A stretch of 64,000 bases of DNA, taken from Orientallactaga sibirica (Eukaryota > Chordata > Mammalia > Rodentia > Dipodidae). How positions within the stretch are numbered: the first letter of the stretch is position 1; each line of letters starts with the position of its first letter. The position numbers were made by a program, and so were the translations under genes. Below are positions 24,395 to 34,537 of the stretch, piece after piece. Below the pieces are notes generated by a model that worked only from the letters and a program-made list of their open reading frames with translations, was not told the DNA's origin and ran no database searches. The stretch is taken from assembly GCA_036365145.1 (NCBI GenBank), contig JAEOAD010001365.1:2997001-3061000 (forward strand), in the 5' to 3' direction.

Positions 24395-26611
24395 TAAAAT
24401 TTGAAAAAGTTTTAAAAGGAGCAAATTCAGGGCTGGAAAGATGGCTTAGTGGTTAAGGCGCATGCCTGCAAAGCCTAAGGACCCCGGTTCAATTCTCCAG
24501 GTCCCACGTAAGCCAGATACACATGGTGGCACATGTGTCTGGAGTTCGTCTGCAGTGGCTAGAGGCCACGAGCACCCATTTTCATACTCTCCCTCTCTCT
24601 GTCTCTAATAAATAAATAAATGAAAATAAAATCTTTAAAAGTAGCAAATTCAGCCAGGCATGGTGGCGTATGTACAAGACCCTGAGTTCAATTCCTAGTA
24701 CTGAAAAAAAGGAGAGAGAGAGAGGGAGGGAGGGAGGGAAGGAAGGAGGGAGGGAGGGAGGAAGGGAAGAAGGAAGGAAGGAAACCATTATAGCTGGGCA
24801 TGATGACTCATGCCTATAATTCTAGCATTTGGCATTATAGAGACAGAAGGATCAGAAATGTAGGTGATGTGAGTATTCTGGGTGTCTTTGAGAGCAATGG
24901 AGCCTTTCTCAGCTCTTGGGTGGTCTGTAACTCAGGAGCTGGAGTGCTAGACATCCATGGTCACACAAAACTTCCTCTGAATTAGTGGCCTCCAGGTTCA
25001 TGTCTTAAAAACTAGAAGAATAACATTCACATAGGCTGGGCGTGGTGGCGCACGCCTTTAATCCCAGCACTCGGGAGGCAGAGGTAGGAGGATCGCTGTG
25101 AGTTCAAGGCCACCCAGAGAGTACATAGTGAGTTCCAGGTCAGCCTGGGCCAGAGTGAGACCCTACCTTGAACCCTCTCCCCCAAAAAGTCTCAAAATAA
25201 TAACAACTTCATCTCAGTAAAAAAATTAAAAATACAATCAACGGGCTAGAGAAATGGTTTAGCAGTTAATGTACTGCAAAGCCAAAGTACTCAGGTTCAA
25301 TTCCCAGTACTCCCACATAAATCTAGATGTACAGTGGAGCATGCATCTGGAGTTCATTTGCAGGGGCTAGAGACCCTGGCATGTCTATTCTTTTTCTCTC
25401 AAAAAAAAAAAAAAAAAAAAAAAGCTTTACGTGGGTACTGTGGAATCGAACCTGGGTACTTTGGCTTTGCCAACAAGCACCTTAACTGCTAAGCCATCTC
25501 TGCAGCCCAAATAAAATATTATTAAAAACGAGGTTGGAGAGATGGCTTGGTGGTTAAGGCATTTGCCTGCAAAACCAAAGGATCCTGGTTCGATTCTCTA
25601 GGACCCAATTGTGGTAGTTTGAATAGATGCCCCCAATATATTCAGTGTTTTATTAGTTTGTAGTTTGCATCTGCAGCACCTGGATGTAGGCAGTGTCACT
25701 GGGCGGATCTTAAGGTGTGGTGGTGGGTTTGAGATTTAAATCTAAAGATATGAAAAGTGTGCCTAGCTGGAGTCTCTGAAGTGTGCTGTATGGTTTTTTG
25801 GCTTGTGGCTTTTCTCTCTGTTTGATCCTGTGAAAGCAAGCCAGCTTCTTCTGCCGTTATGGAACTTCCTCTGGATCTGTAAGCGTCAATAAATCCCTTC
25901 CTCTATAACTGTGCCTGGTCTAGAAGTTCATCTCAGCGAACCTGAAGTCAGCTATAGAAGTTGGTACCAGGAGTGGGGTGTGATAAACCTGACCATGTGG
26001 GTTTTGGTCTTTTAGAACCTTTGTTTTGGAGGAACTGACATGGACTTGGTGCTTGCAACTGAAGATGCCTTCTGGAGTGGTAAGCCAAGTTTTATGGATT
26101 ATTCTGATGAGAATTTGAAAATGCTAAGTGTAGAAGTATTGAACTATGAGGCTTGGCTTATGAGCTTTCTAAGGGGAAGGAAAGACTGCAGAGGACTTTG
26201 TTGGAACTGGGCTACTGGTTTTTTTTTTTTTTTTTTTTTTTGGAAAGGGTCTCACTGGCTCAGGCTGAGGTCTCAGGGTTGGAACTGGGATCCTCCTACC
26301 TCTGCCTGAGTGCTAGGCGTGCGCCACCACGCCCGGCTGGGCTACTGGTATAAGGGATGGATGTGTTCTCCTGCCCAGGCCCAGAGAGTTTGATCATGGT
26401 TAAATTTGTAATGGCATGATGTGCTTGGCTAAAAGTATTGGACTGAGAGATTTAAGATTTTAAGTTGGAGCCGGGCATGGTGACGCATGCCTTTAATCCC
26501 AGCACTTGGGAGGCAGAGGTAGGAGGATTGCCATGAGTTCAAGGCCACCCTGACACTACATAGTGAATTCCAGGTCAGCCTGAGCTAGAGTGAGACCCTA
26601 CCTCGAAAAAC

Positions 26612-26651
<40 letters not shown>

Positions 26652-26869
26652 AAGTTGGGAAACCTCAAGCAAGTTAAAATTATAGACACTGAGACTGCTT
26701 TTAGGTTGCTGAAGCTGCTATCGTGAAACACATTATCAATCTTAAGGAAGATGGCCCAACTACTTTACATTAAAACAATGTAAAAGATGCCTGAGGAAAG
26801 ACTGTTAGAAATGCAAACTCTTTTGGAAAGAGTTGACTGGAGAAGGAACCTGCTTTTCAAGGTTATGAT
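22361..26869. repeat. Tandem duplication, unit 2 (about 4509 bp)
   Basis: Head-to-tail copy of 17933-22360. After 26869 the sequence continues tatttcgtccctg, the undisturbed remainder of the LTR element, so this copy retains the original right flank. Unit 2 is longer mainly because the decayed B1 at 26219-26337 kept different segments from its partner and because homopolymers differ in length. Visible substitutions include aaaaggatac to aaaagtatac (18432/22860) and gccgtaggcacaaggg to gccgcaggcacagggg (18593/23023). Confidence 0.95.
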
Positions 26870-27664
26870 TTATTTCGTCCCTGAATCAAGAATATGGCTG
26901 TGTCCTGCACACCTGGTATTAGTTTTGGAAACAGGAAAAATGCGTGGAATAATCATGAATCTTTTTTCTTTTCGAGGTAGGGTTTTACTCTAGTTCAGGC
27001 TGATCTGGAATTCACTATGTAGTCTCAGGGTGGCCTCACACTCACGGCGATCCTCCTACCTCTGCCTCCTGAGTGCTGGGATTAAAGGCATGTGCCACCA
27101 CATCCAGCTGGAATGATCATGAATTGCACACAGTGATGTGGTATGAGGCGAGCCTTTGGAAGATGGACTGTGTTTTACATGGAGACCTGAAGACATTTGG
27201 ATATACTGGACTGTACAAGGGCTACCATGGAATGCACTGCTGGCTTGGGATGGAAGTTTTCCCTGGCTACTCTGCCCAGCTGGAGGGGCGGAATTGGAAA
27301 ATCTGGAGACTGTCAGTCTCTGGTTTTATTTGACCTGAATTACAGAAGTTTGATGTTTGCTTGATGATGGTTGAGTTTACATTATTGTAGTCTCTCCTTG
27401 ATATGCCTTATAACAGTTAGAAAAGTTTTATGTTGAAATTATTTAACTTTTTTGATTTTACAGGATTCACTATCTTAAGTTGGTCAAGACTGTGGGGACC
27501 TTTGAAATTGGATTGAATACAATGTACAATGTGTGATGGTTATGAATCTATTGGGGACCAGGGGTGGAACTTCCCCTGGATCTGTAATTGTCAATAAATC
27601 CCTTCCTCCATAACTGTGCCTGGTCTGGAAGTTCATCTCAATGAACCCGAAGCTGTCTGCTACA
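25610..27664 (+). mobile_element. ERVL-MaLR-like element, 5' LTR to 3' LTR remnant
   Basis: 5' LTR 25610-25956, internal region about 25957-27562, 3' LTR remnant about 27563-27664 (ggatctgtaattgtcaataa, ending ctaca). The internal 3' end (gactgtggggacctttgaaa, gaatctattggggaccagg) is typical of MaLR. It inserted into an ID+ SINE: the 5' half is 25533-25609 (ending ctaggaccca) and the 3' half resumes at 27665 (ccacgtaagccag). Three B1 copies lie inside: 26219-26337 (target duplication gggctactgg), 26470-26647 and 26962-27110 (flanks ggaataatcatgaat / ggaatgatcatgaat). There are no coding domains; the open frames here are incidental. Confidence 0.8.
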
Positions 27665-27905
27665 CCACGTAAGCCAGATGCACAAGGTGGCGCATGCGTC
27701 TGGAGTTCCTTTGCAATGGCTAGAGGCCTTGGCACATCCATTCTCTCTCCCCCTCCCTTTTTCTCTCTCTCAAATAAAATAAATATATAAACCACATGTA
27801 AAATGTTTTTAAAAGGGTACATCAAGACTGAGAGGTGGTGGCTCAGTGGTGGAGCATTTGCCTGGCAAGCTCAAGGTACTGCATTTCATCCCCAGCCCTG
27901 GAAAT
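27665..27905 (+). repeat. ID SINE 3' half and a classic ID element
   Basis: 27665-27785 is the 3' half of the SINE split by the MaLR element. 27822-27905 (ggctcagtggtggagcattt) is a short ID element ending ccccagccctgg. Confidence 0.8.
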
Positions 27906-27912
27906 AAGTATC

Positions 27913-28259
27913 TGTTGCAGTCAGGTTTGCTTTGCTGGTAGAAATCACCCGACCAAAAGCAGGTTGTGGGAAAAAAAGAGGTTTATTTAGGCTTACAGGC
28001 TCAAGGGGGAAGTTCCATGATGGCAGGGAAAATAATGGCATGAGCAGAGGGTGGACATCACTCCCTGGCCAACATAAGGTGGACAACAGGAACAGGAGAG
28101 TGTGCCAAACACTAGCAAGGGGGAGCTGACTATAGTACCCATAAGCCTGCCCCAACAACACTGCCTCTAGGAGGCGTTAATTCCCAAATCTCCATCAGCT
28201 GGGAACCTAGTATTCAGAACACCTAAGTTTATGGGGGACACCTGAATAAAAACACCACA
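27913..28259 (-). mobile_element. Solo MaLR-like LTR
   Basis: 347 bp, the same length as the LTR at 25610-25956. It is alignable in reverse orientation: 'ggcttacaggctcaaggggg' corresponds to the ggatctgtaagcgtc region, and the end, cctgaataaaaacaccaca, corresponds to tgtggtagtttgaat. About 340 bp match the copy at 30609-30952. Confidence 0.75.
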
Positions 28260-28394
28260 ATGTCCAAAACAATAAAGTGACCAGAAACTAGCAGCCATCT
28301 GAACTAGATCCACAGAAGCTTTTCTTCTTGGTGGTCCAGGGAGAGAGCCCACAGTAAATGCTCCATACTGAGCCACACCTCTATCCCTATGCAA

Positions 28395-28605
28395 GCTTTT
28401 TAATTTTTTAAAAATTTTATTTATTTGAGAAAGAGCCAGAGAGGGGGAGAGACAGAAAGGGTGCGCCAGGGCCTCTAGCCACTGCAAATGAACTCTAGAT
28501 GCATGCACCACCTTGTGCATCTGGCTTACATGGGTGGGGAATCAAACCTGGGTTTTTAGACCTTGCAGGCAAAAGCCTTAACTGTAAGCCATCTCTCCAG
28601 CCCCC
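28395..28605 (-). repeat. ID-type SINE
   Basis: tttatttgagaaagagccag through catctctccagcccc. Unassigned intron lies on both sides (28260-28394, 28606-28899). Confidence 0.9.
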
Positions 28606-28899
28606 TATGCAAGCTTTTTATGAGATGAACTTCTGCTTCTGATTCACAGCAGCAATTTAGATTTACACTTGGCGTCTAGTTAGGAAACATTTACTCCACA
28701 ACTTGCTATGGAAGATCTAATAGTCAAAACAAAGAAGTAACAATGAACTTTACCTTCAGGGAAAAAAGAACTGGCGTGTACTTAATTTATTAAGGTAAAT
28801 GAGAATCACATTTTGAAACCAGCTCCTCTAACATTTTTCCATTACTATTGCTGTACAGTACTTTTGGCATGTATCTATCCAAAATAAATGGTAATATAC

Positions 28900-29069
28900 C
28901 TGAACTAAGGCCCTGCAGAATGAGTCAGTGCTCGTAATGGACTTCACGCACATCCACAGAGAATCAGCACACCAAAGAGACATGCCCAAGGGCTCATAAT
29001 ACTCCAAAGAAAGGTGTCCGTCATCACAATGAAGCCAAGTTTCAACGAGGTAAGGGTTTGATTTCATAC
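28900..29069 (-). other. Candidate cryptic or poison exon inside GARRE1 intron 2
   Basis: This is a 170-bp stretch on the GARRE1 strand, preceded by a pyrimidine-rich acceptor (acttcccaagtctgacag) and followed by the donor CAG|gtatat. One frame is open throughout and beyond (93 codons, 28828-29109); its peptide includes LVETWLHCDDGHLSLEYYEP and WCADSLWMCVKSITSTD. I do not recognise the peptide. Since 170 is not a multiple of three and the flanking GARRE1 junction is phase 0, inclusion would read GTA TGA, an immediate stop. So if it is spliced into GARRE1 it would be a poison exon. It could also be a chance open frame or a decayed pseudogene. Confidence 0.25.
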
Positions 29070-29339
29070 CTGTCAGACTTGGGAAGTGAATAAAAATACA
29101 AAGATACAAAATACCGATCCCCTTACAGGCATACGACTCCTGGGAGTCCTGCAGCTGTCCTGAGTTTCTGACAGTTTACACAGAGCATCTGCCCAGGGGA
29201 TCTGGCCCTCAAGACCTGAGATTGTAGTGTGAAACCAGAGCCCACGGTATTACCGTGACGAAAGCCAGCTGAGAAGTAGCATCAGAGCCACTTTGGTGCC
29301 CTCCTTCTCAGGCCCTTCAGACGCTGACCTCACCTGCTC

Positions 29340-29720
29340 ACCATGAGGCAAAAAGCCACAGCAACCTTGGCTACCCTTCTAATCTCACCTGCTTCTCTCC
29401 CTTCTGTCTGTCCACTTTGTTTTAGCCACAGGAGGGGCCTTCAGCCCCTCAAACGCTCCAGCCGCCCTGCGTCACCTCGCCTCATGGGCTGCGCTAGCTG
29501 CTCTCTGCCTGACACTCTCTGTGCCTGGCTATCACGTGCTGCTTCCTCATCACCGGCAGCTCTTACTCAGATGTCACCTTCCCAGTCATGCCTCTTCTGT
29601 CTTGTCTAAGATCACAACCATCTTCTAGCTGCGTGAAGGAAGGGAGTGCCCCCTGACTTTTTCACTGCTGTACCCCTGTGTGGGCAGCATCCAGCATAAA
29701 CAAAATACGCAACAAATACA
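29340..29720 (+). repeat. L2 fragment
   Basis: The downstream part (cagatgtcaccttcccagtc, ttttcactgctgtacccctg, cagcatccagcataaac) follows the L2 3' consensus, which also accounts for the apparent open frame at 29343-29609. The stretch 29070-29339 is unassigned. Confidence 0.55.
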
Positions 29721-29884
29721 TGCACAATGGGGTGCCTGAAGCACAATTTAACTCTTGTATTTGTATGTTTAAGAATGGAACAAGTGATTTCTAATAGAAA
29801 CCTGAACATGTTTATGCATATGATCTTAAAATGAGGCACATAAAATCAGAGAAATCAGCCAACTCAATTCAAACAGCATGACAT

Positions 29885-30302
29885 TTTATTTATTTACTTG
29901 TGTGTGGGGGTGGGGTGGGGTGGAATATAAACATGCCAGGGCCTCCTGCCACTACAAACAGAACTCCAGATGCATGGGCCATCTTGTGAATCTGGCTTTA
30001 CATGGTACTGGGCAGTCAAACCCAATCAAGCTTTGCAAGTAAGTGCCTTTAACCACTGAACCATCTCTCCAGCCCAGCTTTTTGTTGTTGAAAGAACCCT
30101 GGAAGCCGGGTATGGTGGCGCACGTCTTTAATCCCAGCACTAGGGAGGCAGAGGTAGGAGGATTGCCATGAGTTCAAGGCCAGCCTGAGACTACATAGTG
30201 AATTTCAGGTCAGCCTGGGCTACAGTGAGAATCTATCTCGAAAAAATAAATAAAAATAATAAATTAATAAAAATAATAATATAAATAAAATAAAAATAAA
30301 AA
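29885..30302. repeat. ID- and B1+ SINEs with (TAAA)-rich tail
   Basis: ID- 29885-30075, B1+ 30103-30245, then an A/T-rich tail of AATAAA variants to 30302. The stretch 30303-30608 is unassigned. Confidence 0.85.
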
Positions 30303-30608
30303 GAGGTCCCATGAATCCGCTCCTGAAAGATGTCCAGGTAGGATGGCAAAGCACGATCAGGGAAACCATCATGTTCACCTCCTGGCCACACTGAGACTCT
30401 TCCTTACAAAAGACAGCACACGAAGCATCTGATGAGAATTCTATTTCTCATCAGAGACAAAATTTAAATTCATGTTCAATGTAAATGATAAAGGGAAAAA
30501 TCCTTCCTAATCTGTTAAGTTGGCTTATTCAGTGATTCTCTGCGTCTGTGGCTGCTGTGGGAGTGTTCGGTGGACGGTCTCCCACGCACTTCTTTCTCGA
30601 TACCCCTT

Positions 30609-30952
30609 TGTTGCAGTCAGGTTTGCACTGCTGGCAGAAATCACCTGACCAAGAGCAGCTTGTGGGAAAAAAGATTTATTTTGCCTTATAGACTTGAGGG
30701 GAAGCTCCATGATGGCAGGGGAAAATGATGGCATGAGCAGAGGGTGGACATCACCTCCTGGCCAAAATCAGATGGACAACAGGAACAAGAGAGTGTGTCA
30801 AACACTGGTAAGGGGGGAAACTGGCTATAACACCCATAACCCCCAATAATACACTACCTCCAGGAGGTGTTAATTCCAAAATCTCTATCAGCTGGGAACC
30901 TAGCATTCATAACATCTAAGTTTATGGGGGGCACCTGAATCAAACCACCACA
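30609..30952 (-). mobile_element. Solo MaLR-like LTR with 5-bp target duplication
   Basis: 344 bp, tgttgcagtcaggtttgc to caaaccaccaca. It is flanked on both sides by CCCTT, the 5-bp target-site duplication expected of this LTR class. It is closely related to 27913-28259. Confidence 0.8.
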
Positions 30953-31009
30953 CCCTTATAAGTGTGAGGCAAATACCATAGTGATTACTGATTGCACGTT
31001 TTCTTGAGG

Positions 31010-31955
31010 TTTTTTCCCCATGTGTTTATGTGTGTGCATGTGAGTGTGCACATGGAAGCCAAAGGTTAACATTGGGCAGGTTCCTTTATTGCTCTCAACT
31101 TTATTTATTGAGAAATGTCTCTTCACTTGAACCCTGAGTTTGCCAATTAAGATAGTCAAGCTAGGCTGGGCGTGGTGACGCACGCCTTTAATCCCAGCCC
31201 TCGGGAGACAGAGGTAGTAGGATTGCTGTGAGCTTGAGGCCTCCCTGAGACTACACAGTGAATTGCAGGTCAGCCTGGGCTAGAATGAAACCTTACCTCG
31301 AAAAACAAACAAACAAAAAAATAGTCACGCTATCTAGCTTGCCACAGGGATCTATCTCTGCCCCCTAGGTTCTGAGACTTACAGACGGGTCACCACACCC
31401 ACTTGTATTTACATGTGTGCTGGGGATCCAAACTCCAGTTTCCACGCTTGTAAGCACTTTATCCACTAAGCCAATTCCTCAGGCCTTTTCTGAGCTTTAT
31501 TTATTTATTTTTTTTGGTTTTTCAAGGTAGGGTCTCACTCTAGCCCAGGCTGACTTGGAATTAACTATGTAGTCTCAGGGTGGCCTCGAACTCACGGCAA
31601 TCCTCCTACCTCTGCCTCCCGAGGGCTGGGATTAAAGGCGTGCGCCACCACGCCCAGCTTTTCTGAGCTTTTTGCTGAACAAAGTCTGACAAGGAACCTA
31701 GCCTGGTGGTGCATGTGTAACCCCAGCACTAGGTAAACTGAAACAGGGGGATTATGAATTCTAGGTCATCCAGGGCCACATAGCAAGAGCGTCTCTCAAA
31801 GAATAAAGCCGGGCGTGGTGGCGCACGCCTTTAATCCCAGCCCTCAGGAGGTAGAGGTAGAAGGATCACCGTGAGTTCGAGGCCACCCTGAGACTACATA
31901 GTGAATTCCAGGTCAGCCTGAGCTAGAGTGAGACCCTACCTCGAAAAGCCAAACA
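31010..31955. repeat. B4-like SINE split by B1, then two more B1
   Basis: B4-like SINE on minus at 31010-31490, interrupted by B1+ 31164-31320 with target duplication atagtcaagcta / atagtcacgcta. Then B1- 31495-31660, old B1+ 31690-31805 and B1+ 31807-31955. Confidence 0.75.
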
Positions 31956-32036
31956 AAAATCATAATAATGATGTGGAGAGCAACTGAGGAGGACACCTGG
32001 CATATGCCTGGCCTCCACCTGTGTGATCACACATGA

Positions 32037-32037
<1 letters not shown>

Positions 32038-32074
<37 letters not shown>
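32038..32074. repeat. (CA)n microsatellite
   Basis: A nearly pure CA run of about 36 bp. Confidence 0.95.
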
Positions 32075-32076
<2 letters not shown>

Positions 32077-32894
32077 TTGCTTTAGACTACCCAAGAGAAA
32101 AGACAGCACAAGACACATAAAGGAGGGAGATGGAAGGTACCCACCTCAGAAACCAAGTAAGAACTGAGCAGGGGCAAATGTTCTGGGAGAAGGCACACTA
32201 AAAAGTGTTCCAATTAGAGGAGTAATTGCTACATGCTTCTCTCTGATGGTGCTTGTGCACGCACTTGTGCACATCACTTCAGAGAAGGCCAATGGTCCCT
32301 TTCAAGTCCATCAGAAGCAAACATACTGAGGACGCTACTAACTGGTGCTGTGCTTCGTATGCACTCGTCGTTTCTGACCTTCCTGAGAGCTCTGGAAGGC
32401 TGGTAGAAAGTCCGTTTTCTAGACAGAAAAACTGGGGCTCTGAAATGTTAAAAAATTTGCTCAAGCTCTATAGGTACCAAGAAGTGGCGTCATCTTCTGA
32501 CTTGGTGCCCATAGCTCTCTTTCTGGGCTGATGTACCAGTCCTGCCAGCACCAGTCAACCAGGGAAACAGTAGTCCCAACTCATTAGTAACACTGTGAGG
32601 TGAACGCTCAGAGTAAGGGGCAAGGCCATTGCTGAGTACAGGTAAGACAAAGAACACGCCAGACTGCCCCCTACCCTGAGTAAGGGTTTGAGAGACAGAG
32701 TATGCAGTCAGCAACTGCAATTTCTGAGCATAGGCACTAATAGCTATCAATTAAGAACACATTCCAAACCTGGCTAAGTCAGTATTTGCATGTGCACTGA
32801 CACCTAAGTGAGTAGAAGCATGCTTTGGCCATCAGGGGCAATAGAAGGGTATCACACTCTATCCTAAGTTTATAATGGCCAAGCATCTGAATTC
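32075..32894. other. Mostly unassigned intron with MIR+ at 32395-32525
   Basis: MIR+ (gacagaaaaactggggctct, then gctcaagctctataggtacc) at 32395-32525. The rest of this interval shows no recognised feature. Confidence 0.5.
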
Positions 32895-33553
32895 AGGCTT
32901 TCTTTCTTCTTCTTCCTCCTCTTCCTCTTCCTCTTCTCCCCCTCCTCCTCCTCTTCTTCTTCTTCTTCTTCTTTAACATTTATTTATTTATTTATTTGAC
33001 AGAGAGGGAAGGAGGGAGAGAATGGGCACGCCAGGGCCTCCAGCCATGGTAAACGAACTCCAGATGTATGCATATACTTGTGCATCTGGCTTACATGGGT
33101 CCTTGAAAATTGAACAGGGATCTTTGGCTTTGCAGGTAAATGCCTTAACCACTAAGCCATCTCTCCTGTCCCCCCTTTTAAAAAATATTTTATTTTTATT
33201 TATTTATTAGAGACAGAGAGAGTGAGATGGGCATGCCAGGGCCTCTAACCACTGCAAACAAACTCCAGAAGCATGTGCCACCATGTGCATCTGGCTTACG
33301 TGGGACCTGGAGAATCAAACTTGGGTCCTTGGGCTTCATACTTAACCACTAAGCCACCTCTCCAGCCCTGAATTCAGGCTTTTTTTTTTTTTTTTTTTTT
33401 TTTTTTGGTTTTTCGAGATAGGGTCTTACCCTAGCCCAGGCTGACCTGAAATTCACTCTGTAGTCTCAAGGTGGCCTCGAACTCATGGCGATCCTCCTAT
33501 CTCTGCCTCTGTATTAGGGCTGGTATTAAAGACGTGCGCCACCACGCCCGGCT
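32895..33553 (-). repeat. Pyrimidine tract and SINEs
   Basis: A (TTC)n/(CTC)n tract at 32895-32973, ID- 32974-33172, ID- 33180-33368, poly-T and B1- 33380-33553. Confidence 0.9.
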
Positions 33554-33594
33554 GAATTCAGCTTTCTTTATGCATGGTCCTGGCTCCTGAGTAG

Positions 33595-34031
33595 CGATGT
33601 CTTAGTTTCTCTTCTGCTGCTCTGACAGGATGTCTCAGACTGTAATTTGTCAAGGAAAGTTTCTTCTCACTACTGTTCTGGAGGTAGAAAGCCAACATCA
33701 CAAGGTCACTAAGAGCCTGGGCTGTTTCAACCCACAGCAGAAAATAGGAGGGTAAACAGGTGGGTGCAAAAGAGACAAAATATGAGCCCCACTTTTTGTT
33801 TTTTGTTTTTGAGGTAGGGTCTCACTCTGGTCCAGGCTGACCTGGAATTAACTATGTAGTCTCAGGGTGGCCTCGAACTCTCAGTGATCCTCCTACCTCT
33901 GCCTCCCCAGTGCTGGGATTAAAGGCGTGCACCCGGCTTTGAGCCCCGCTTTTTAATAACCTACTCTAGACAGAAGTAATTTAGTCCCACAAGAGTTAGA
34001 GCTCGTGCAAGAAAGGCACTGCCCCCCCACC

Positions 34032-34062
<31 letters not shown>

Positions 34063-34430
34063 TAGAAAAAGAGAGCCAGGCGTGGTGGCGCATGCCTTCA
34101 ATCCCAGCACTCTGGAAGCAGAGGTAGGAGACTGCCTGAAGTTCAAGGACACCCTGAGAATACAGAGTGAATTCCAGGTCAGCCTGGGCTAGAGTGAGAC
34201 CCTACCTCAAAAGAAAGGAAAGGGAAAGGGAAGGGAAGGAAAAGGAAAAGGAAAACAAAATAAAGAAAAGAAGAAAAAGGGAGAGAGAGAGAAAAGCACT
34301 GCTTCCATTTCCTGACAAACACCTTTACAGGACCCTACTCTCAACGCTATTATACGTGGAAAATGAAATTTCAACTCAAGTTTTTCTGAGGACAAATCAC
34401 ATTCAAACTACAGTGAACAGCAACTCACGT
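33595..34430 (-). mobile_element. MST/MLT-like MaLR LTR, interrupted by B1 copies
   Basis: The start (cttagtttctcttctgctgc, actgtaatttgtcaaggaaa) and end (tgaaatttcaactcaag, cacattcaaactacagt) are the two ends of an antisense MaLR LTR. It is interrupted by B1- 33797-33938 and B1+ 34077-34260. The second insertion has flanks gaaaggcactgcc / gaaaagcactgct. Confidence 0.55.
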
Positions 34431-34537
34431 TGACCAAGTTAGGCTATAGACTCCTTTCTCCAGAGATTGGAGCCAAGGAATCTCTCAGAGCTTTGATCAT
34501 AAAACTGTATGTACATGAGCAGTAAATAAATAACAAC

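Noticed and set aside
26040..26353. Open frames of 66-89 codons in the LTR element
   Set aside because: They read MaLR internal sequence (known to be non-coding) and continue into a poly-T/B1 insertion.
29343..29609. 88-codon plus-strand frame rich in Ser/Pro/Cys
   Set aside because: The region, especially its 3' part, follows an L2 repeat, which explains the composition.
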